Source of the DNA: Xiphias gladius
Taxonomy: Eukaryota; Chordata; Actinopteri; Istiophoriformes; Xiphiidae
Assembly: GCF_016859285.1 (NCBI RefSeq)
Contig: NC_053413.1
Coordinates: 13,315,001 to 13,379,000, forward strand
Length of the DNA stretch: 64,000 bases
Direction of reading: 5' to 3'
Part shown: piece by piece, positions 49,401 through 61,619 of the stretch
Position numbering within the stretch: the stretch's first letter is position 1
How the letters are laid out: each line of letters begins with the position of its first letter
Translations under genes and position numbers: made by a program
Notes under the pieces: model-generated
The model's input: the letters and a program-made list of their open reading frames with translations, nothing else
Database searches by the model: none
Told to the model about the DNA's origin: nothing

Positions 49401-52400
49401 CAGGCAGTGTTTTGTAGAAAAAGTGGGGGTCTGTGTTTCTCCTGGTGAGATCAGACTTGCCAAACTCCAGGCCAAACTGGGAACAATAATCCCACTGGCT
49501 ACCGTGTACTCTGATTGATGATAAGTTGTAATAACATGTCCCACCCTGATCGCTCTCTCTCCTAACTCTTCGTCTCTCACCCGTACACACACACCCTGGT
49601 TTTGTGACTGTGTGGGATTTAGGCAAACAATGAACCAATGTGTGAAGAATGCTGGGTGGGGCTGCATCTCATCCTTTTGAGGAGAAGAGATGAAGCATGC
49701 AGCAAGATGTATTAATGCGCATGTGTGTGAGTGAAAGGAACAGTGAAACAGTGGAAAAGTGAAGCAAAACTGCTTTCTCCTTGAATGCAACAGTAAAATG
49801 TATCTAATAAACCAGCAGTTTCCAGCCTCTTTGACTTGTGATTACTATTGCTGGGATAGGTCTGTTTGCTGTCAGGGTCAAAGCATTCAGTTTTTATGCA
49901 CTACATATTTGGGAAAAAACTACCTGAGACTTGAGGTCTGCCCCAAGTTGTTTTACTCTACTTCTTACTACTCTTAAGTTCTGTTAAAACTGAGGCTAAA
50001 AACTTTTCTGTTTTCCCCACCTTTACGTTAAATTAAAACTGGGAATATTTGTTCACATCTTGCACTGCACTGTAACTCTTATTACAGCCCTATTTAAAAG
50101 TGTATTTTTTTATATCGCATTGTGTTTGTTTTTTACATCTTGTCCTAATGTCTTTTTATGTCTTATGTAAAGCACTTTAAATTGCCTTGTTGCTGAAAGG
50201 TGCTATACAAATGAACGTAACTTGCTCTAAAACCAAGCTACATAATGCCTGCTTGCAACTCCTTCTTACAGACTGCATATGTCAGTGGGTCGTGACTTCA
50301 ACCAAATGGCTGATTCTTGTTATTTTAATAACTCAGAGGCCTGAAGAGGTAAAATTGTGTAATTCACAAGAAGAAAAAAATCAAATTAGAAAAAAAAGGT
50401 ACAAAAAAATCTATTTTGTGTAGAAGAAAAATGTTTTTCTCCCTTTATTATCCTGTAAAACATTTCATGAACCCTTAGATTTATCACGTAAGCTCTACAT
50501 AAGCTCTACCTAAGAGGTCCCGACCCCCAGATATGGAAGTACTATAATATATTTCCTTGGGTTTTCAGGTTGTGACAAAACCTTTACTCAAAGTTTCTGG
50601 AATTATAAAAACATCTTTGTTATACCAATTACTGCCAGCTGCTTATCTGCTCTGCATAACTGATATGAAGCATCATCAATGAATGTACTGTATGTGCGTC
50701 CTACATATCATAATGTACTGTATATCATCTTTCAAATGCACTAAAATCACAGTTACTCTTTATCACAACACACACTCACACCGTAACATCCAGTATTGTG
50801 GTGTAGTGTTTACGATCTGAGACTCAGTCGTGTGGGGTTCTGGTGTGAAGCTACATTGCTCTCTGCCCTGCGTTCCAGTGACTTCTGTCTAAACATAGGC
50901 AGAGATGAAAGCCCTTTCTCCTCACACACACTGTGAAAGAAGCTTTGTTCAGCGGAGACTCAAAGGACCAGGCCCAGTGGTTGGTCTCTTTGTCTACTGT
51001 GCACTCAAATATAAATATAAATATATATGAATATAAATGAAATATGAAACATATCAACTGACCTTGTGCAGATCATCTTGCACAGCATGTAAACTGGAAT
51101 TTCCTGACACTCAGTGAAGCAGCGTGCAAATTACCGGAAACATAGCTAACCAGAAATTAAGAATATTGACTAATCTTGTGTTCAGTACATTTGCAAGCAT
51201 TAAGCTACCAAAAAAGAAATCAGCAATTCACAATCAATAAAACCCTTTCACAGCAGAGTACAATTGATTTCCTTTTTGTTTTTAACCACTCAGTTCAGCA
51301 TTAAAATAACAGTAAAGTTTTTGAGGAGGCTGAAGGAGACATTCGACGTTTACGCAGTCCTACGTGATGCAGGCTTGTTTCTTTGCTGGGGCTTGCATTT
51401 CTCTATCAGACCATGAACACACATACCCCTGTGAGTGTATCTGTATCTCCCTGCTGGGACTCAATGTACATAGTGATCCATGTTGTGCAGCTTAGTGGTC
51501 AGGGAGTTGATGTGACCAGTGGGGTTTACGGAGATATGGAGGAGGGAGGGAGTGTTAATCTATGATAATAGTTACAATATGCCCCCGGTGACGCATTACC
51601 ACCCTCACCAAACAACCACAGAGAAAAAAGGATTACAGGCTACAGTAGAGCTACAACATGGACCACACAGAGAGCGATAAGGTTAGCCAGATAAATACAA
51701 CATGTTTGTCTGGATGGATATTTTGAGGGAATTTCAAAGTTTTAGGAAATAATTTAAAGAAAAAAATGAGCAACCTGCAAATGACAGTAGTCTCAGATGA
51801 TGCTCAAATGTAAACACACATATGCATTAAACACCGTAGCAGCCACATAAACCTAACTATTTGTATAGACACAGGCAGACAGACACACACGCAGCAATGA
51901 GTTATTCACACTTGAGAGGCTGTTGGTTCTCAAAAATGCCTCAGGTCAGATGTCACGTACACAGGAGTCCTGGATCCAAACTTAGACCTCTATGTTTCTT
52001 TCCTGACATGCCCCCCTCCTCTCTCTTGATATCTCTCTCTATCTCTTTTCACACAAACACACTTTCATGTGACTTTATTTATGCCAATTTTTCTCTACAG
52101 TCTCTGCTCAGTGCAGTGCTGCTTCTTCTCCTGTGAGGGCTAACAAGGTTAGTTCCGCACTTTTCATTATCAGTAATAACAGAGCAATCACACCGGTATC
52201 GATCTGAGCAGCAGCACTTTATGAAAGCCATCCAGCACTTGTAGTGTGAGCACATGAGGCGGCCGGGATACGTTCATTTAATCATCTGACAGCTCCGCTA
52301 CCCAGTGGGGGAGAGAGAGAAGAGTCATTGCGCAGAAATCACAAGGTCCAGGCACCAGCAGGGCGTAAATAACGGCACTGTTGTTTCTGAAATGACTAAG

Positions 52401-55400
52401 GTGTGCTCTTTTCTCTGTGTCTGGAGACCTCACAGGATGACATTCAAAACCTGCCATTTATCTTAATCAGCCATTTCAAAACATGAAAGATGAGTAGTCT
52501 AGTAATGTGATATTAATGGTTAGACTTTAATTCTATTGCCTTAGCTCTTTTTTGAATAGACATTTCTTATCAAAGAACATCCACATCAATAGCAATTGTA
52601 CTTTTACAATTCCCCACCATGTAGATGGATATATATCAATGATTAAAATATTAAAAACATTGCTTTACGATGAGCATTAGACTACATAACAGTAAAAATC
52701 ACATGCACGTCGTCACCGACAAGGAAAAAGGGGGTCATATTGATCATATAAGGCACAGGTAACAAAGGCACATACAGTAGAAAGAAAAAATATCTGACTA
52801 ACAAAGATGAGTGTATGCCTTCCCCATCCTTTTGTCTTTCTCCTCTCTCTTATGCAGACTACATCCTTGTTTCTACCGTTTCACAGTGGCAGCTTTGCAA
52901 TACACCTTAACACATCAAAAGCTGAGTTTAGAGGCATGTCACTACTCCTTTTCTATTTTATATACCTTTCTTTGATCCAAGATTTCTGTTCTCCCTCTCT
53001 AACCCTCACAACTGCCACCACCATCTTCCTCCTTTAGTTCTGTGACACCTGTATACTGTGGAAATACAGAAAAAGTCTCTTCCATCAGTGTCCAAGTAAT
53101 AACCGCCGAGCAGAAGATTAATTTGGTCTGCAGCCCTAACAGATTTAATCTGGCACGTATTATGCTAATCTAATCTAACAGACTGTAATCCTATCCACAG
53201 CGCTAATCCCACTGTCAACTGGCCTAATCCTTTTCTGCATGTGATTATCTCCTTCGGACTTGGCACTAGCATAAGCAGGATGCTTTCACCTTCTTTCTCT
53301 CTTTCTCACTGCAGTTTATGAAGTGGTTTAGCCTCATGTTCCTTCTTCAAATTTTTTTTTCTTGAACTGCAGATGTAGGGAGACAATTCAACAGGTTTCC
53401 AAAGAAATTTAACTCTTATTAAGAATTAAGAATTGTATCAGTGTTATTATCCAGTAATAAGGCAGGAAAAACATCAAGAGGAATGACTGTATTCTATTGA
53501 TTAACAAACCAAATTTACTGAATTCCAAAGGTTAAAAGCTGACTTTACTCTCATTTTAGTTTTCAACCTATAAATAGTGTGAATCTCATATAATTTACAA
53601 TAATTGAGAACACTGCAACAACCAACATCTAATCAATGACATCCTCTAATCAGCCCCAAGTCAAATCCAGCAATCCACAGTTTTTAACTGGTCACGCCAT
53701 AATTAATACAGAAACACATAGAAAATGTGAGCCAACAAGAGGAAGGAAATGCCATGCATTGATGCTTTTTAAAAAATACATTATTGAGATAAATGATTTG
53801 TAATTGAGGAAAAAAGTTAGTGTAAAAAAAAAAAAAAAGTAATGCTAATGCTACTAATTCTGATGATAGATAAAATAATAAGTTATGTTACTGGTGCCAG
53901 TTCAAGTAAAAGACAATGTGGAGGTGCAGTGCAGTATAAGGCAACGTGAACAGAGACTAAAGCAGACATATCAGGGAGAACATTAATTGGACATCAGGTG
54001 TTGATACTGTTTCAGGTCAAAAAACAAGGACACATGATGGACCCTGACTAGCCAAAAATGAGTCAACATCCTCATGTGTTTACATGGCGACTTGTTTCAC
54101 ATCTCAGACTTTTAGCTCAACGTCATCAAACAAAACTTGATAAAAAGGAAACATTTTTGCAATGTTAAGGTTAGTGTTCGTGGAGTTTCGGGATACAGTT
54201 TTTCCCTGACGTACATCAAGAGCATTCAGATGAATCAGGAATGCTGAATCTAGAAAGGGAGAAAGTAATTAAGACCAATGCCATAAATTTGACAGGCCCC
54301 AGATGCTGTGATTCTGAGAAGGAATGCACTTTAAAAAAAAACAAGGTAGAAAGAGAGAGCAATTGAGCGAGAGAAAAACAGATGATCACAACTATGTTTT
54401 TCCTTGTTGCCTCACATTCTTGTGCCTTTCACCACTGCTACCAACAGGCATCTGCCCTTGCAGCCTCTGGCATAAACAGAGAGATACGGGGCAGGTTAAC
54501 TTGACTGATGGACCTAACAGCTGGCAAGAGGGAGGGGAAGTGTGAAAAGATGTTGAGAGATTTGAGTCTAAGTGAGTAGCTGTGCCCTCAAGCTCCTCTC
54601 TCACCTGTCTAATGGGAGGATAATGGTTGAGCTGACTGACGACAGGATATGTGACTGTTCGCATTTGAGGGGTAATGAGAAAGCTGACAAGAAAGAGAAA
54701 GAAAGAGAGAGGTTGGAGATAGAGGTGGATAGAGATAATTAGGAAAAGCCAGATCAGTTATGAGACTGAAAGTACATTGAGATTACACAAAACTATTTCA
54801 CCACTCATCGTCTAATTTTCCCTTTTTAAAGTTATAATCCTTTAAATTGTCATGAATTCAAATCCCAATTTTGATACTATTTACAGTGCGCATTTAATAG
54901 CCATTAAATGAATTCACACATATCTTCATATAGTAGTTTTTATTAGTGGTGATGGAGTCCACCATTCTCACGCCTACATAAACGGGAGGGATTCACAGGA
55001 AAACGATGCATGCACGTAATCCAGGAAATGCGATGTTTTTGTCACCGCAGTTATACACATTTTTTGAAAAATTCAGCATCAGATATATTTGGTATTACTG
55101 AAAACTTTGGGATCTTCACCTGTATTTAAAATAAAGTTCTATGGTTTTGATCAGTGTTTGGCTGCATAGGAGTTAAAGGTGCAAAAGAGAGAAATTTTTT
55201 CATGCTTATGTCAGCAGGATGCAGCCAACCATAGCTGAAAAGTTCTATGTCAGCATTAAAAAGTTGATAGGCCTTAACAAAACTGGTTTGTATGAAGCTT
55301 TTATAAAAAATAAAGCAGGGTGAGGTCTGATCTTTTCTCCAGTATGTCTCGATATAAAAGTAAATTTAAAAAATAAAATAAAAATATTGAACAAAATTTT

Positions 55401-58400
55401 GAATAAATGCAAATACTTGTCGTGATTGGTATCTTTAATAGTTGCTTGGAAGTCCACACATTTTAACAAGTAAACACCTGTATCCAATAAACTCCTGAAT
55501 GTAAATCTTGTAATGTAAACCAAGCTACATACCAATACCTGTTAGAAATGTATGTGACTGCATACGGAGGCATGTTGTATGACTTTTAGATTATGTAAAA
55601 CTGCAATCTTAAATCTTACAAACTTGGCTTTGATATGTCAATATTTGTTAACTGTTGAAGCAAACAAACCCTCAGGCAATGAGAGGTTTTGTGGTAAGTC
55701 TGTATGTTAAAGAGTGAGAAAGAAAGACAAAGAGACGCTAGAGAAGTAGTCATTGTGTCAGTGGTGTTATAAAGGGGCCCAGTGTGATGGAGGGACAGGG
55801 ACGGCTGACACTGAGAAGAAAAGATGGGCTGTTGTCACTGATCTTTCGTCACATAAGCTCAAAGACAAAATGCACAGCCGCTCCGATCTGACAAGGATGC
55901 GCACGGAATGAGCAGGCCAAAAAATTATTCTGGCGTTAAAGTGAGAAAGACGTAAGAATGAACCCATCAACACCAGGAGACAGAGACGTAAAAGATCCTA
56001 GTTACGAAAATAAAAGCCCCATAATGTGACTCAGCTCTTAATGAGTGAAACCTACTCATTTTAATCAGCTAAGGAGAAGACTGAGCACAGCCAAACACAA
56101 GACACTAGGATAGGAACAGCTGTAAGCTGTATCTTATGGATGACTGAATCCACCCCTTGTTAATTTAAAGGAGATAAATATTCATTGTGGGTGCACCCAC
56201 AGATATCCTATTAAAAATCCAATTAGAATGGCGGTTCCGTGCATCAGCTGCCGAGGACAGAAGCCCATATGGATCCAGGAAACAGTGCCTGTCTGAATCC
56301 TAGCATCACTGCAGTAACCTGACTGAAGATGAACACAGTGCTACTTAAAAGACACCTTTTTGATCACAGGTGTGATGAAACATTCATCCTGAAAACCCAT
56401 TTGTCTTGGTCATATTTTCACATTATAACACTCTGCACAGGATTCCTATTTCCTTTTCTTCTCAATGTTTTCTTTGGGCTAGAAATTTTTGGCAAGAGAG
56501 CCAGTGAAACAAGCAATGGGAGGATCACACGTCTATGACTGGCTTTTGATTCCACATGCCCGTCTGTGGCTGTTGTGCAGATAAACCCTGCATTTGGATT
56601 GTGTCTAAATGTGGCACAGATCTATTTAGACAATATTCAAGGAGGAAGTTTGATCTGTCTGTAGACAGTTTAGCAGGCCAGATCACGCCCCCTCAGTTTT
56701 ATTCACACTCATGTGTTGCAGCATCCAGAAAAAAAATTACTTGAAAGACAGTACATCCAAAATGTAAAGTAATAGCATAAGAAATTTTAAAAGCAAACTT
56801 TAAACTAGGATTAAAATGAAATGGTAAGATACATTAAACACTTCAAACAAACTAAACAGTTCTAATTTGCTCCGGTTTTTAGCAGTTCATCACTGGCCAT
56901 AGAAAATGCAAACTCTTCCCTGCACGTGGCCATGTGCCGTGTGTCTTTTAATGTAGTGTGCAGTATGTGACAGCAGTGTCTAATGCACATTAGCCTTCTG
57001 AACTTATAACCATATGCTTACACACAGAGAGAGCATGACATGTTGATTTTACTGCCCAGAGACTGGCTGGACAATTTGTTTAAAATCATAAAAAACACTG
57101 TCGACTAGCAACGCAGCTAATATTTACCCCACATGTCTGTCTGGCCAGCCACCACTCAGTGTGTGTGTTAGCGTATGCGTGTGTGTTTAACCCGACTGTT
57201 CCATCTAACCACTGAATATAAACGTGCTGTCAAAATATGGTCAGCAAAATGAAAGGAAAGACAGATAGAGACATAGACGCAGAGAGAGAGAGAGATAAAT
57301 AAGAGGTATTTACCCGCCCTCTGCTCTGCAGGAATGTAATCTTGGCTCAGAACAGTGTAGTAACACAAAGAAACCGGCTGCAACAGCACCACTAACATAG
57401 ATATAACACACACACACACACACACACGCGTGTATGCGCTAACACTTAGTCTCTTTTTCTCAGAACTCAGACATGACAGTGGGTGTGTCAGGCTGGCAGG
57501 TGGACGAAGTACAAGGTCTATGCTGTCTGACTTACAGTGTGTGTGTGTATTCAGACTGTTACTTCTCCGTGCTAGACGGTGACCATTCCTTTTTTTTATG
57601 ACATGGACGGCAATGTTCGGGATAAACAAGGACCCGCTGCTGCTGGTGGCACACATGGTCATGGTTGATGTCACTCCAGTCCCTAAAGTCACGGGTTTAT
57701 GTGTGAGTGTGTGCGTGTGTATGTGTGTGTGGGGGGGTCTACCAGGGTGTAATGTGAACCATCCTGTCCGGGGATGGGTGAGGCCTGAAGTAAATGAGGC
57801 AAAAAACCAGACTGAGCGGGAAATCAAGTAGAAGGAGCTACCAAGATGGGAGGAGAATGAAAACAACCAATGGAGGAAAGGTAAACAAGTGAAGTAGAAG
57901 TGGACTAGAATAGGCTTGCATCACATAAAAAGGAGGACGGTACTGAACTTGAAATAAGATGGCAGTTTTCCTCTGTGTGGGTGGAGCTTATAGTTCATTT
58001 ACTGCAGAGAGTAACTTATATTATCTCAGACTCATTCTAGTATAAACTAATGAGGCATTAGCTCACTTGCTTCTGCAACCTGAGCCGACTATTATACTCC
58101 AATCTGATTAGGAATGCTTTAGTCAGGAAAGTAGAGAACACAAGTGATTACAACTACTGAACGTTAAAGTAGGTTACTTCCTCGACATACCATGTACGTT
58201 TTAAACTCTCCTCTTTATATTTTTGTCAGTTAGGGTGCGGTTCAAAGGACCACATGTTGCATCCCACTTTTCAACCTGTCTCATCAGTTATTATGTTTCC
58301 TTTATACTAGAGCAGATCTAAATATTTAGCTGTAAATATTAGCCGTTTATACAGATTTAGAATCAGCGTATCTCTCCTAACCTGTCTACTTGGTAGTTAA

Positions 58401-60705
58401 TTATTAATAGACAAAGTTACAAAGCTGACTTAAAATCAGGGAGTCCAGGCAGCCATTATCGTTCTCCAAATATTTACCCCGCTTTGACATAACTGAGCTG
58501 TCTGTGCTGCACCAACCAGATACGCAGGCAACAGAAAGGGCTGCACTCTGGGGTTAAGGCCAAGTCTAAGGCCAGTGAACACCCACACATGCATGTATTT
58601 TGTACGTGCACGAACACGGCCCTTCCCCCAATTAACTCTACCACGACTTAGTTTTAATTCTGTGGCCTAGATGAAAACTTGGTTCTGACTGATTGTCTTG
58701 CTTGAGGCTTATATCATCCACATATGATTACTGCCATGAAGATCTTCCCATGAAAAATTACCATTTAACTGTTCCTGCTGTTTCTGGTACAAATATATTC
58801 CCAGCTCTAATTCCCTCAGCATGGGTTCTACAAGCCTGGTTTAGTGCAGGACACATGTTTTTTTTTTGCGTGTGCTCTTGCGCCATGTAAAAAGGAGGCC
58901 AGGAAGAGAGAGAGAGAGTGGCTGTTGGGGAAATGACTGGGTTTGGGTGTGACCTGCTCAGCTATGCACTGGTGATCATGTGAGACCTGTTCTAATTATA
59001 CACTTCTCGAGAAGAAGGTCGATCCTCTCTCATGGGCAGAAAAAGTGTGTACATGTGTCCAAGTGGGCGCAGAGGGTGCAAGAATAGTCACGGGGAGCGA
59101 TGTGGCTTCATGCAACAACTAAATTGAGAATTTTTCCTATTTCAACCATTCAACCTGTGTGAGATTGAAGTACGACAAGTGATTTTTTTCAGTGAACATG
59201 TGGGTTTATGTGACAGGAGAACTGTAACAATGTGGTGAAGGTGTCGGTGCCTATACGTTTTCGGTTTAGGTCTTATCTGCTGGTGTAGGCATGCAAATGA
59301 ATCAGCAGCCTTTGTTTCTAATTTCCTCCATTCTTCCTTTCTTTCTCTTTCTCTCTCAATCTCTCCTGCTGTTTTTTCCACTGTGGGTTTAAGAGACCTG
59401 CTCTGTTTTTCATTACCAGTGGAAAAAATGGGGCAATTGGTTAAAAAAAGTATCACCCATGTCCATTAATACATAAATCCTAGTGGGAAATGAGTCCAAA
59501 CTACTAAAATAGGCCCCTTGATTCCTTCAAATAGTTCCATATATCTGCCAGCTACTCCTTTTCAGTGGCTGACCTTGACCTCAATATGAATGACAGTTTA
59601 AACATATGTTCACATATCGAGATCCTTCTGCTGGTAGATAAAAGCTCCACTGCTTTGTCAGTGAATGTGGTCACTGTATTTAACTAAGGCGCCTGTGAGG
59701 ACCAGATAGTCAGGAGGACATTTGTGTGGCATATTTTGTTACATTACTGCTGAATGATTCCAGTTTCTTTCAACTTGGGTCTTACTTTTGTAGTTTTTTG
59801 GGTTGTATAACAATTTTACACACTCAGTTAATTTATGAGATCTGCAAAAATAGAAATATCTCTTCAGCAAAGTATCAGGTCAGACCACAGGTTGTAAACA
59901 AGCCACCAGTTTGGCCAGATTATCGACATCTTTATGAGGAAGCAAAACCAAAAATTAGTACATCAGAAATGTTTGCCATAATCACTCATTGCATCGGAAA
60001 ACTGTGCATGTAAGGTTTGTTTAAAACCAGTTTGAATGTGTGCCTGCTCGTGTTTCTTGCCCTGCTAGACTTCTTTTTAATGAAGTTGTCACATTACTAG
60101 ATTTTTCAATTAAATTGGAAAATCTTAGGCAAAATGACGGTGGCTGTCCCCATTAAAAGTAATGATGGCCAAAACTATAAAAGTAGAAGTCAGGAATTAT
60201 TATTTAATTTAGCTTGTAAATTTGACACTCACATTCGCACACACACACGCACACATGCAATGGCTTAGGACATTGTGAGGAAACTTGGGAAGAGTTCAGC
60301 TTGGGCCTGACAATGTTCCTCTGTCCACATCTGGCTATTAACACTGTTCTCTCAGTCAACTCACACACGCTGTCCTCATCATAACCCTGCCCTGCTCACA
60401 CGCTGCCAATGACCACGAGTCACCAATGTCTGCAGGGGCAGAATACAAACAGAAGTAAAAAAAAAAAAAAAGAAAAAACACACACAGCCAAAAACCTGTG
60501 TGCTTGTATGTGTGTGTCACTGCTGGAAAATTTGGGTTGAGGTCCGCCCATCTCTAGTGATCTTGTGCTTTGATAAAAAGACAGATTGTGAAAGAGAGAA
60601 AATGAAGAAAGAAAAAGAGGTGTTTGCTTTCCTGCTTTCCTGCTGCTGCCTACAAATGGAAAATTACTGCATACGGTGCCCCAAATCTGCCCCCAACTTC
60701 TCTCT

Positions 60706-60745
<40 letters not shown>

Positions 60746-61619
60746 CATATAGAGACACACACAAACCCCCCTTTAACTGCCCCAAGGCCTCTGCACAGGA
60801 AGTGGTTTGACTGAGTGAGAACTCCATGATGACGCTATCGCCTCGTTCCTCTCTAGCTGTTGAGACGTGTTGTGCTCAGGGCATACATATCAGTTTGTAC
60901 ATGTGACAGCATATTCACCTGCGTTTTCATATTCAAAAGCTTGCACACGGCAGTGTTTATCATTTCCACAGGGACAGTGCTGATGTAGTAAATCCATGAA
61001 ACTGTATTAATGTACAGTGTAATCAGTAGGAAATGCGACTGACTCCTAAATGACTCCTGTTTGAAATTAGTGCAGTAAACCCCAGCTAAAACGCTTCAGT
61101 CTGTCCTAGGAAATTCCACAGTGCTGTGTTAGAAATGCCTGACTTCTGCTTCCTGACTCTAAAAGCTGACCCCCCCGCCCCCCTTGCTCCCTCAGTGCCC
61201 TTGATCACATGTTCCAGTCACCTGACCAGAAAAAGGCAGGACCAAGGAGAGCACATGCTGTGGCCAGATGGTGCAGTCTAGCATATGATGTATACTATAG
61301 ACTACTGCTATTTCCAGTTTGTAACTCCGTATAGTCCCTTAAACTGCCTGTCACACTGAATGTGCTCAGCCTCTTATCAGTGGCCTATCTGTCTGTCTGA
61401 GCCCAGACCTTCCGGACTTCCTGTTCACAACCTCCCCCTTCTTACCTTGAGTGAGTCGAAGCAAGCGATGACCCGTCCGTTGTCCACCTGACAGCTCTTG
61501 GCTGGATGAGCAAACTTGCACTCCTGGTCAGAGCGCGAACACGTGCCCCTCTGGAACTCCCTACATACCTCCAGTGTCAGCCACTTTGTGTCACGGATAT
61601 GTGCTATGTTCATCGCCAT
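37762..61619 (-). CDS. mbnl1: mbnl1, muscleblind-like splicing regulator 1 (nine coding exons)
   Basis: MBNL1 binds YGCY motifs in pre-mRNA and switches splicing to adult patterns, notably in muscle and heart; its sequestration underlies myotonic dystrophy. Coding exons run 61,619-61,446, 45,881-45,711, 45,487-45,263, 43,530-43,291, 42,258-42,205, 41,014-40,861, 39,913-39,878, 39,060-38,969 and 37,818-37,762. They sum to 1,203 nt, 400 residues plus stop (human about 388). CCCH fingers: C19-C27-C34-H38, C53-C61-C66-H70, C192-C200-C207-H211, C228-C236-C241-H245. Residues 271-301 hold KSLKRP and PLPKR, the bipartite nuclear signal. A poly-Ala insertion ([12 protein letters not shown]) lies in the linker. 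Linker and tail text ([38 protein letters not shown]) fits MBNL1, not MBNL2/3, although the first exon (SRSD) leans towards MBNL2. The exon set is inferred from GT-AG sites and homology; actual isoforms will skip some. Confidence 0.93.
38903..38945 (+). repeat. (GA)n microsatellite; (UC)n in the mbnl1 transcript
   Basis: About 21 GA units. On the transcribed (minus) strand it is a pyrimidine tract beginning about 22 nt downstream of the 5' splice site of the 92-nt mbnl1 exon. Confidence 0.95.
38969..39060 (-). CDS. mbnl1: mbnl1 92-nt exon (VPMMHGGTP...TNQ)
   Basis: Encodes [31 protein letters not shown] in two pieces of the C-terminal region (first base from the exon before). The human counterpart reads [17 protein letters not shown]... 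The acceptor is AAAAAAG with a weak pyrimidine tract; the donor is CAATCAG|GTTTGC. Both sites are weak, fitting an alternatively used exon. Confidence 0.92.
39878..39913 (-). CDS. mbnl1: mbnl1 36-nt alternative exon
   Basis: Encodes (G)[11 protein letters not shown], equal to human [11 protein letters not shown]. Acceptor ATGGGCAG, donor GTAGGT. The 36-nt size matches the alternatively spliced human exon linked to dimerisation. Confidence 0.92.
40861..41014 (-). CDS. mbnl1: mbnl1 154-nt exon (PLPKR...FLPSG)
   Basis: Encodes [21 protein letters not shown] through QQQAAFLPS plus one base. It contains the second half of the bipartite nuclear signal (PLPKR). The acceptor is CCGGGCAG and the donor is CCATCAG|GTATGG. 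The reading frame stays open past the donor, which would give a different tail if the intron were kept. Confidence 0.93.
42120..42370 (-). promoter_or_regulatory. mbnl1: Conserved splicing-control region around the mbnl1 54-nt exon
   Basis: The intron on both sides of the 54-nt exon reads as I recall the human ultraconserved region: upstream GTTTATGTTAATGCGCTTGAA and GCCCATTGCCATCATG, downstream GTACTATGACCTTTCACC. Directly before the acceptor, 42,266-42,280 on the minus strand holds overlapping YGCY words (TGCTCGCTGCCTGCT), the binding motif of MBNL itself. In mammals MBNL1 represses this exon in its own transcript. The exact identity to human needs an alignment. Confidence 0.75.
42205..42258 (-). 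CDS. mbnl1: mbnl1 54-nt NLS exon (alternative)
   Basis: Encodes [18 protein letters not shown], matching human [18 protein letters not shown] in 16 of 18 residues. It adds the KSLKRP half of the nuclear localisation signal. Acceptor CTAATTAAG has almost no pyrimidine tract beside it; in mammals this exon uses a distant branch point, and the same seems likely here. The exon keeps frame whether in or out. Confidence 0.95.
43291..43530 (-). CDS. mbnl1: mbnl1 exon with zinc fingers 3 and 4
   Basis: Encodes [21 protein letters not shown] through [13 protein letters not shown] and on to [12 protein letters not shown], 80 codons in frame 0. All eight CCCH ligands are present. The acceptor is TCTCTCCAG and the donor is GCCATG|GTGAGC. 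The human protein has a longer Ala/Gln stretch (AAAAQAAATAAAM) at the end. Confidence 0.97.
44104..44120 (+). promoter_or_regulatory. CTCF-like motif in an mbnl1 intron
   Basis: CACCAGAGGGCAGCACC fits the CTCF core (CCA..AG.GGC) closely. It lies between the zinc-finger 3/4 exon and the preceding exon. Function is inference. Confidence 0.35.
45263..45487 (-). CDS. mbnl1: mbnl1 linker exon with poly-Ala
   Basis: 75 codons from [15 protein letters not shown] to [11 protein letters not shown], the flexible linker between finger pairs. The acceptor is ATTTCCAG and the donor is CTTGAG|GTAACA. Two Ala runs are present; the first, [12 protein letters not shown], is longer than human ASAAAF. Confidence 0.95.
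45711..45881 (-). CDS. mbnl1: mbnl1 exon completing zinc finger 2
   Basis: 57 codons, [20 protein letters not shown] through [21 protein letters not shown]. Together with the first exon it forms finger 2 (C53-C61-C66-H70). The acceptor is CCTTCAG and the donor is CCTATG|GTGAGA. A second in-frame GTGAG donor 45 nt further on (45,665) would add 15 codons. Confidence 0.95.
46375..46422 (+). repeat. (TG)n microsatellite in mbnl1 intron
   Basis: About 23 TG units with one TGCG interruption at 46,390. Confidence 0.95.
49960..50216 (+). repeat. Truncated LINE 3' end
   Basis: The sequence ends GTAAAGCACTTTAAATTGCC...TTGTTGCTGAAAGGTGCTATACAAATGAAC. This is the tail of a fish L2/Rex-type non-LTR element. 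Only the end of the element is present, as usual for 5'-truncated insertions. Confidence 0.7.
53146..53229 (+). promoter_or_regulatory. Cluster of six TAATC motifs
   Basis: TAATC occurs at 53,146, 53,166, 53,171, 53,186, 53,204 and 53,225, all on the plus strand within 84 nt; three are TAATCC. This is the core of K50 homeodomain (Otx/Pitx-type) sites. It lies in the large mbnl1 intron. It could be an enhancer or a chance or repeat-derived cluster. Confidence 0.3.
60709..60742 (+). repeat. (AC)n microsatellite in mbnl1 intron
   Basis: About 17 AC units. A shorter CA tract is at 57,409-57,428. Confidence 0.93.
61446..61619 (-). CDS. mbnl1: mbnl1 first coding exon with zinc finger 1
   Basis: The ATG is at 61,619 in a good context (GTTGCCATGG). 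It encodes 58 codons, [19 protein letters not shown] through VIACFDSLK, with finger 1 complete (C19-C27-C34-H38) and the first Cys of finger 2. The donor is CTCAAG|GTAAGA. The block [12 protein letters not shown] is shared by all MBNL proteins. Confidence 0.96.

Larger units (their letters stand above)
45882..61445 (-). other. mbnl1: mbnl1 large intron after the first coding exon
   Basis: A 15.6-kb intron. I see no exon in it. Contents: (TG)n at 46,375-46,422, a LINE 3' end at about 49,960-50,216, a TAATC motif cluster at 53,146-53,229, CA tracts near 57,409 and 60,709, and otherwise AT-rich unique sequence. Large first introns with regulatory elements are typical of MBNL1. Frames such as that at 57,168-57,866 are broken by CA tracts and are not genes. 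Confidence 0.7.

Noticed and set aside
57168..57866. 232-codon minus-strand frame in the mbnl1 intron
   Set aside because: Low-complexity, His/Thr-rich from CA tracts and Ser/Cys/Val-rich elsewhere; no splice-bounded block and no homology that I recognise.
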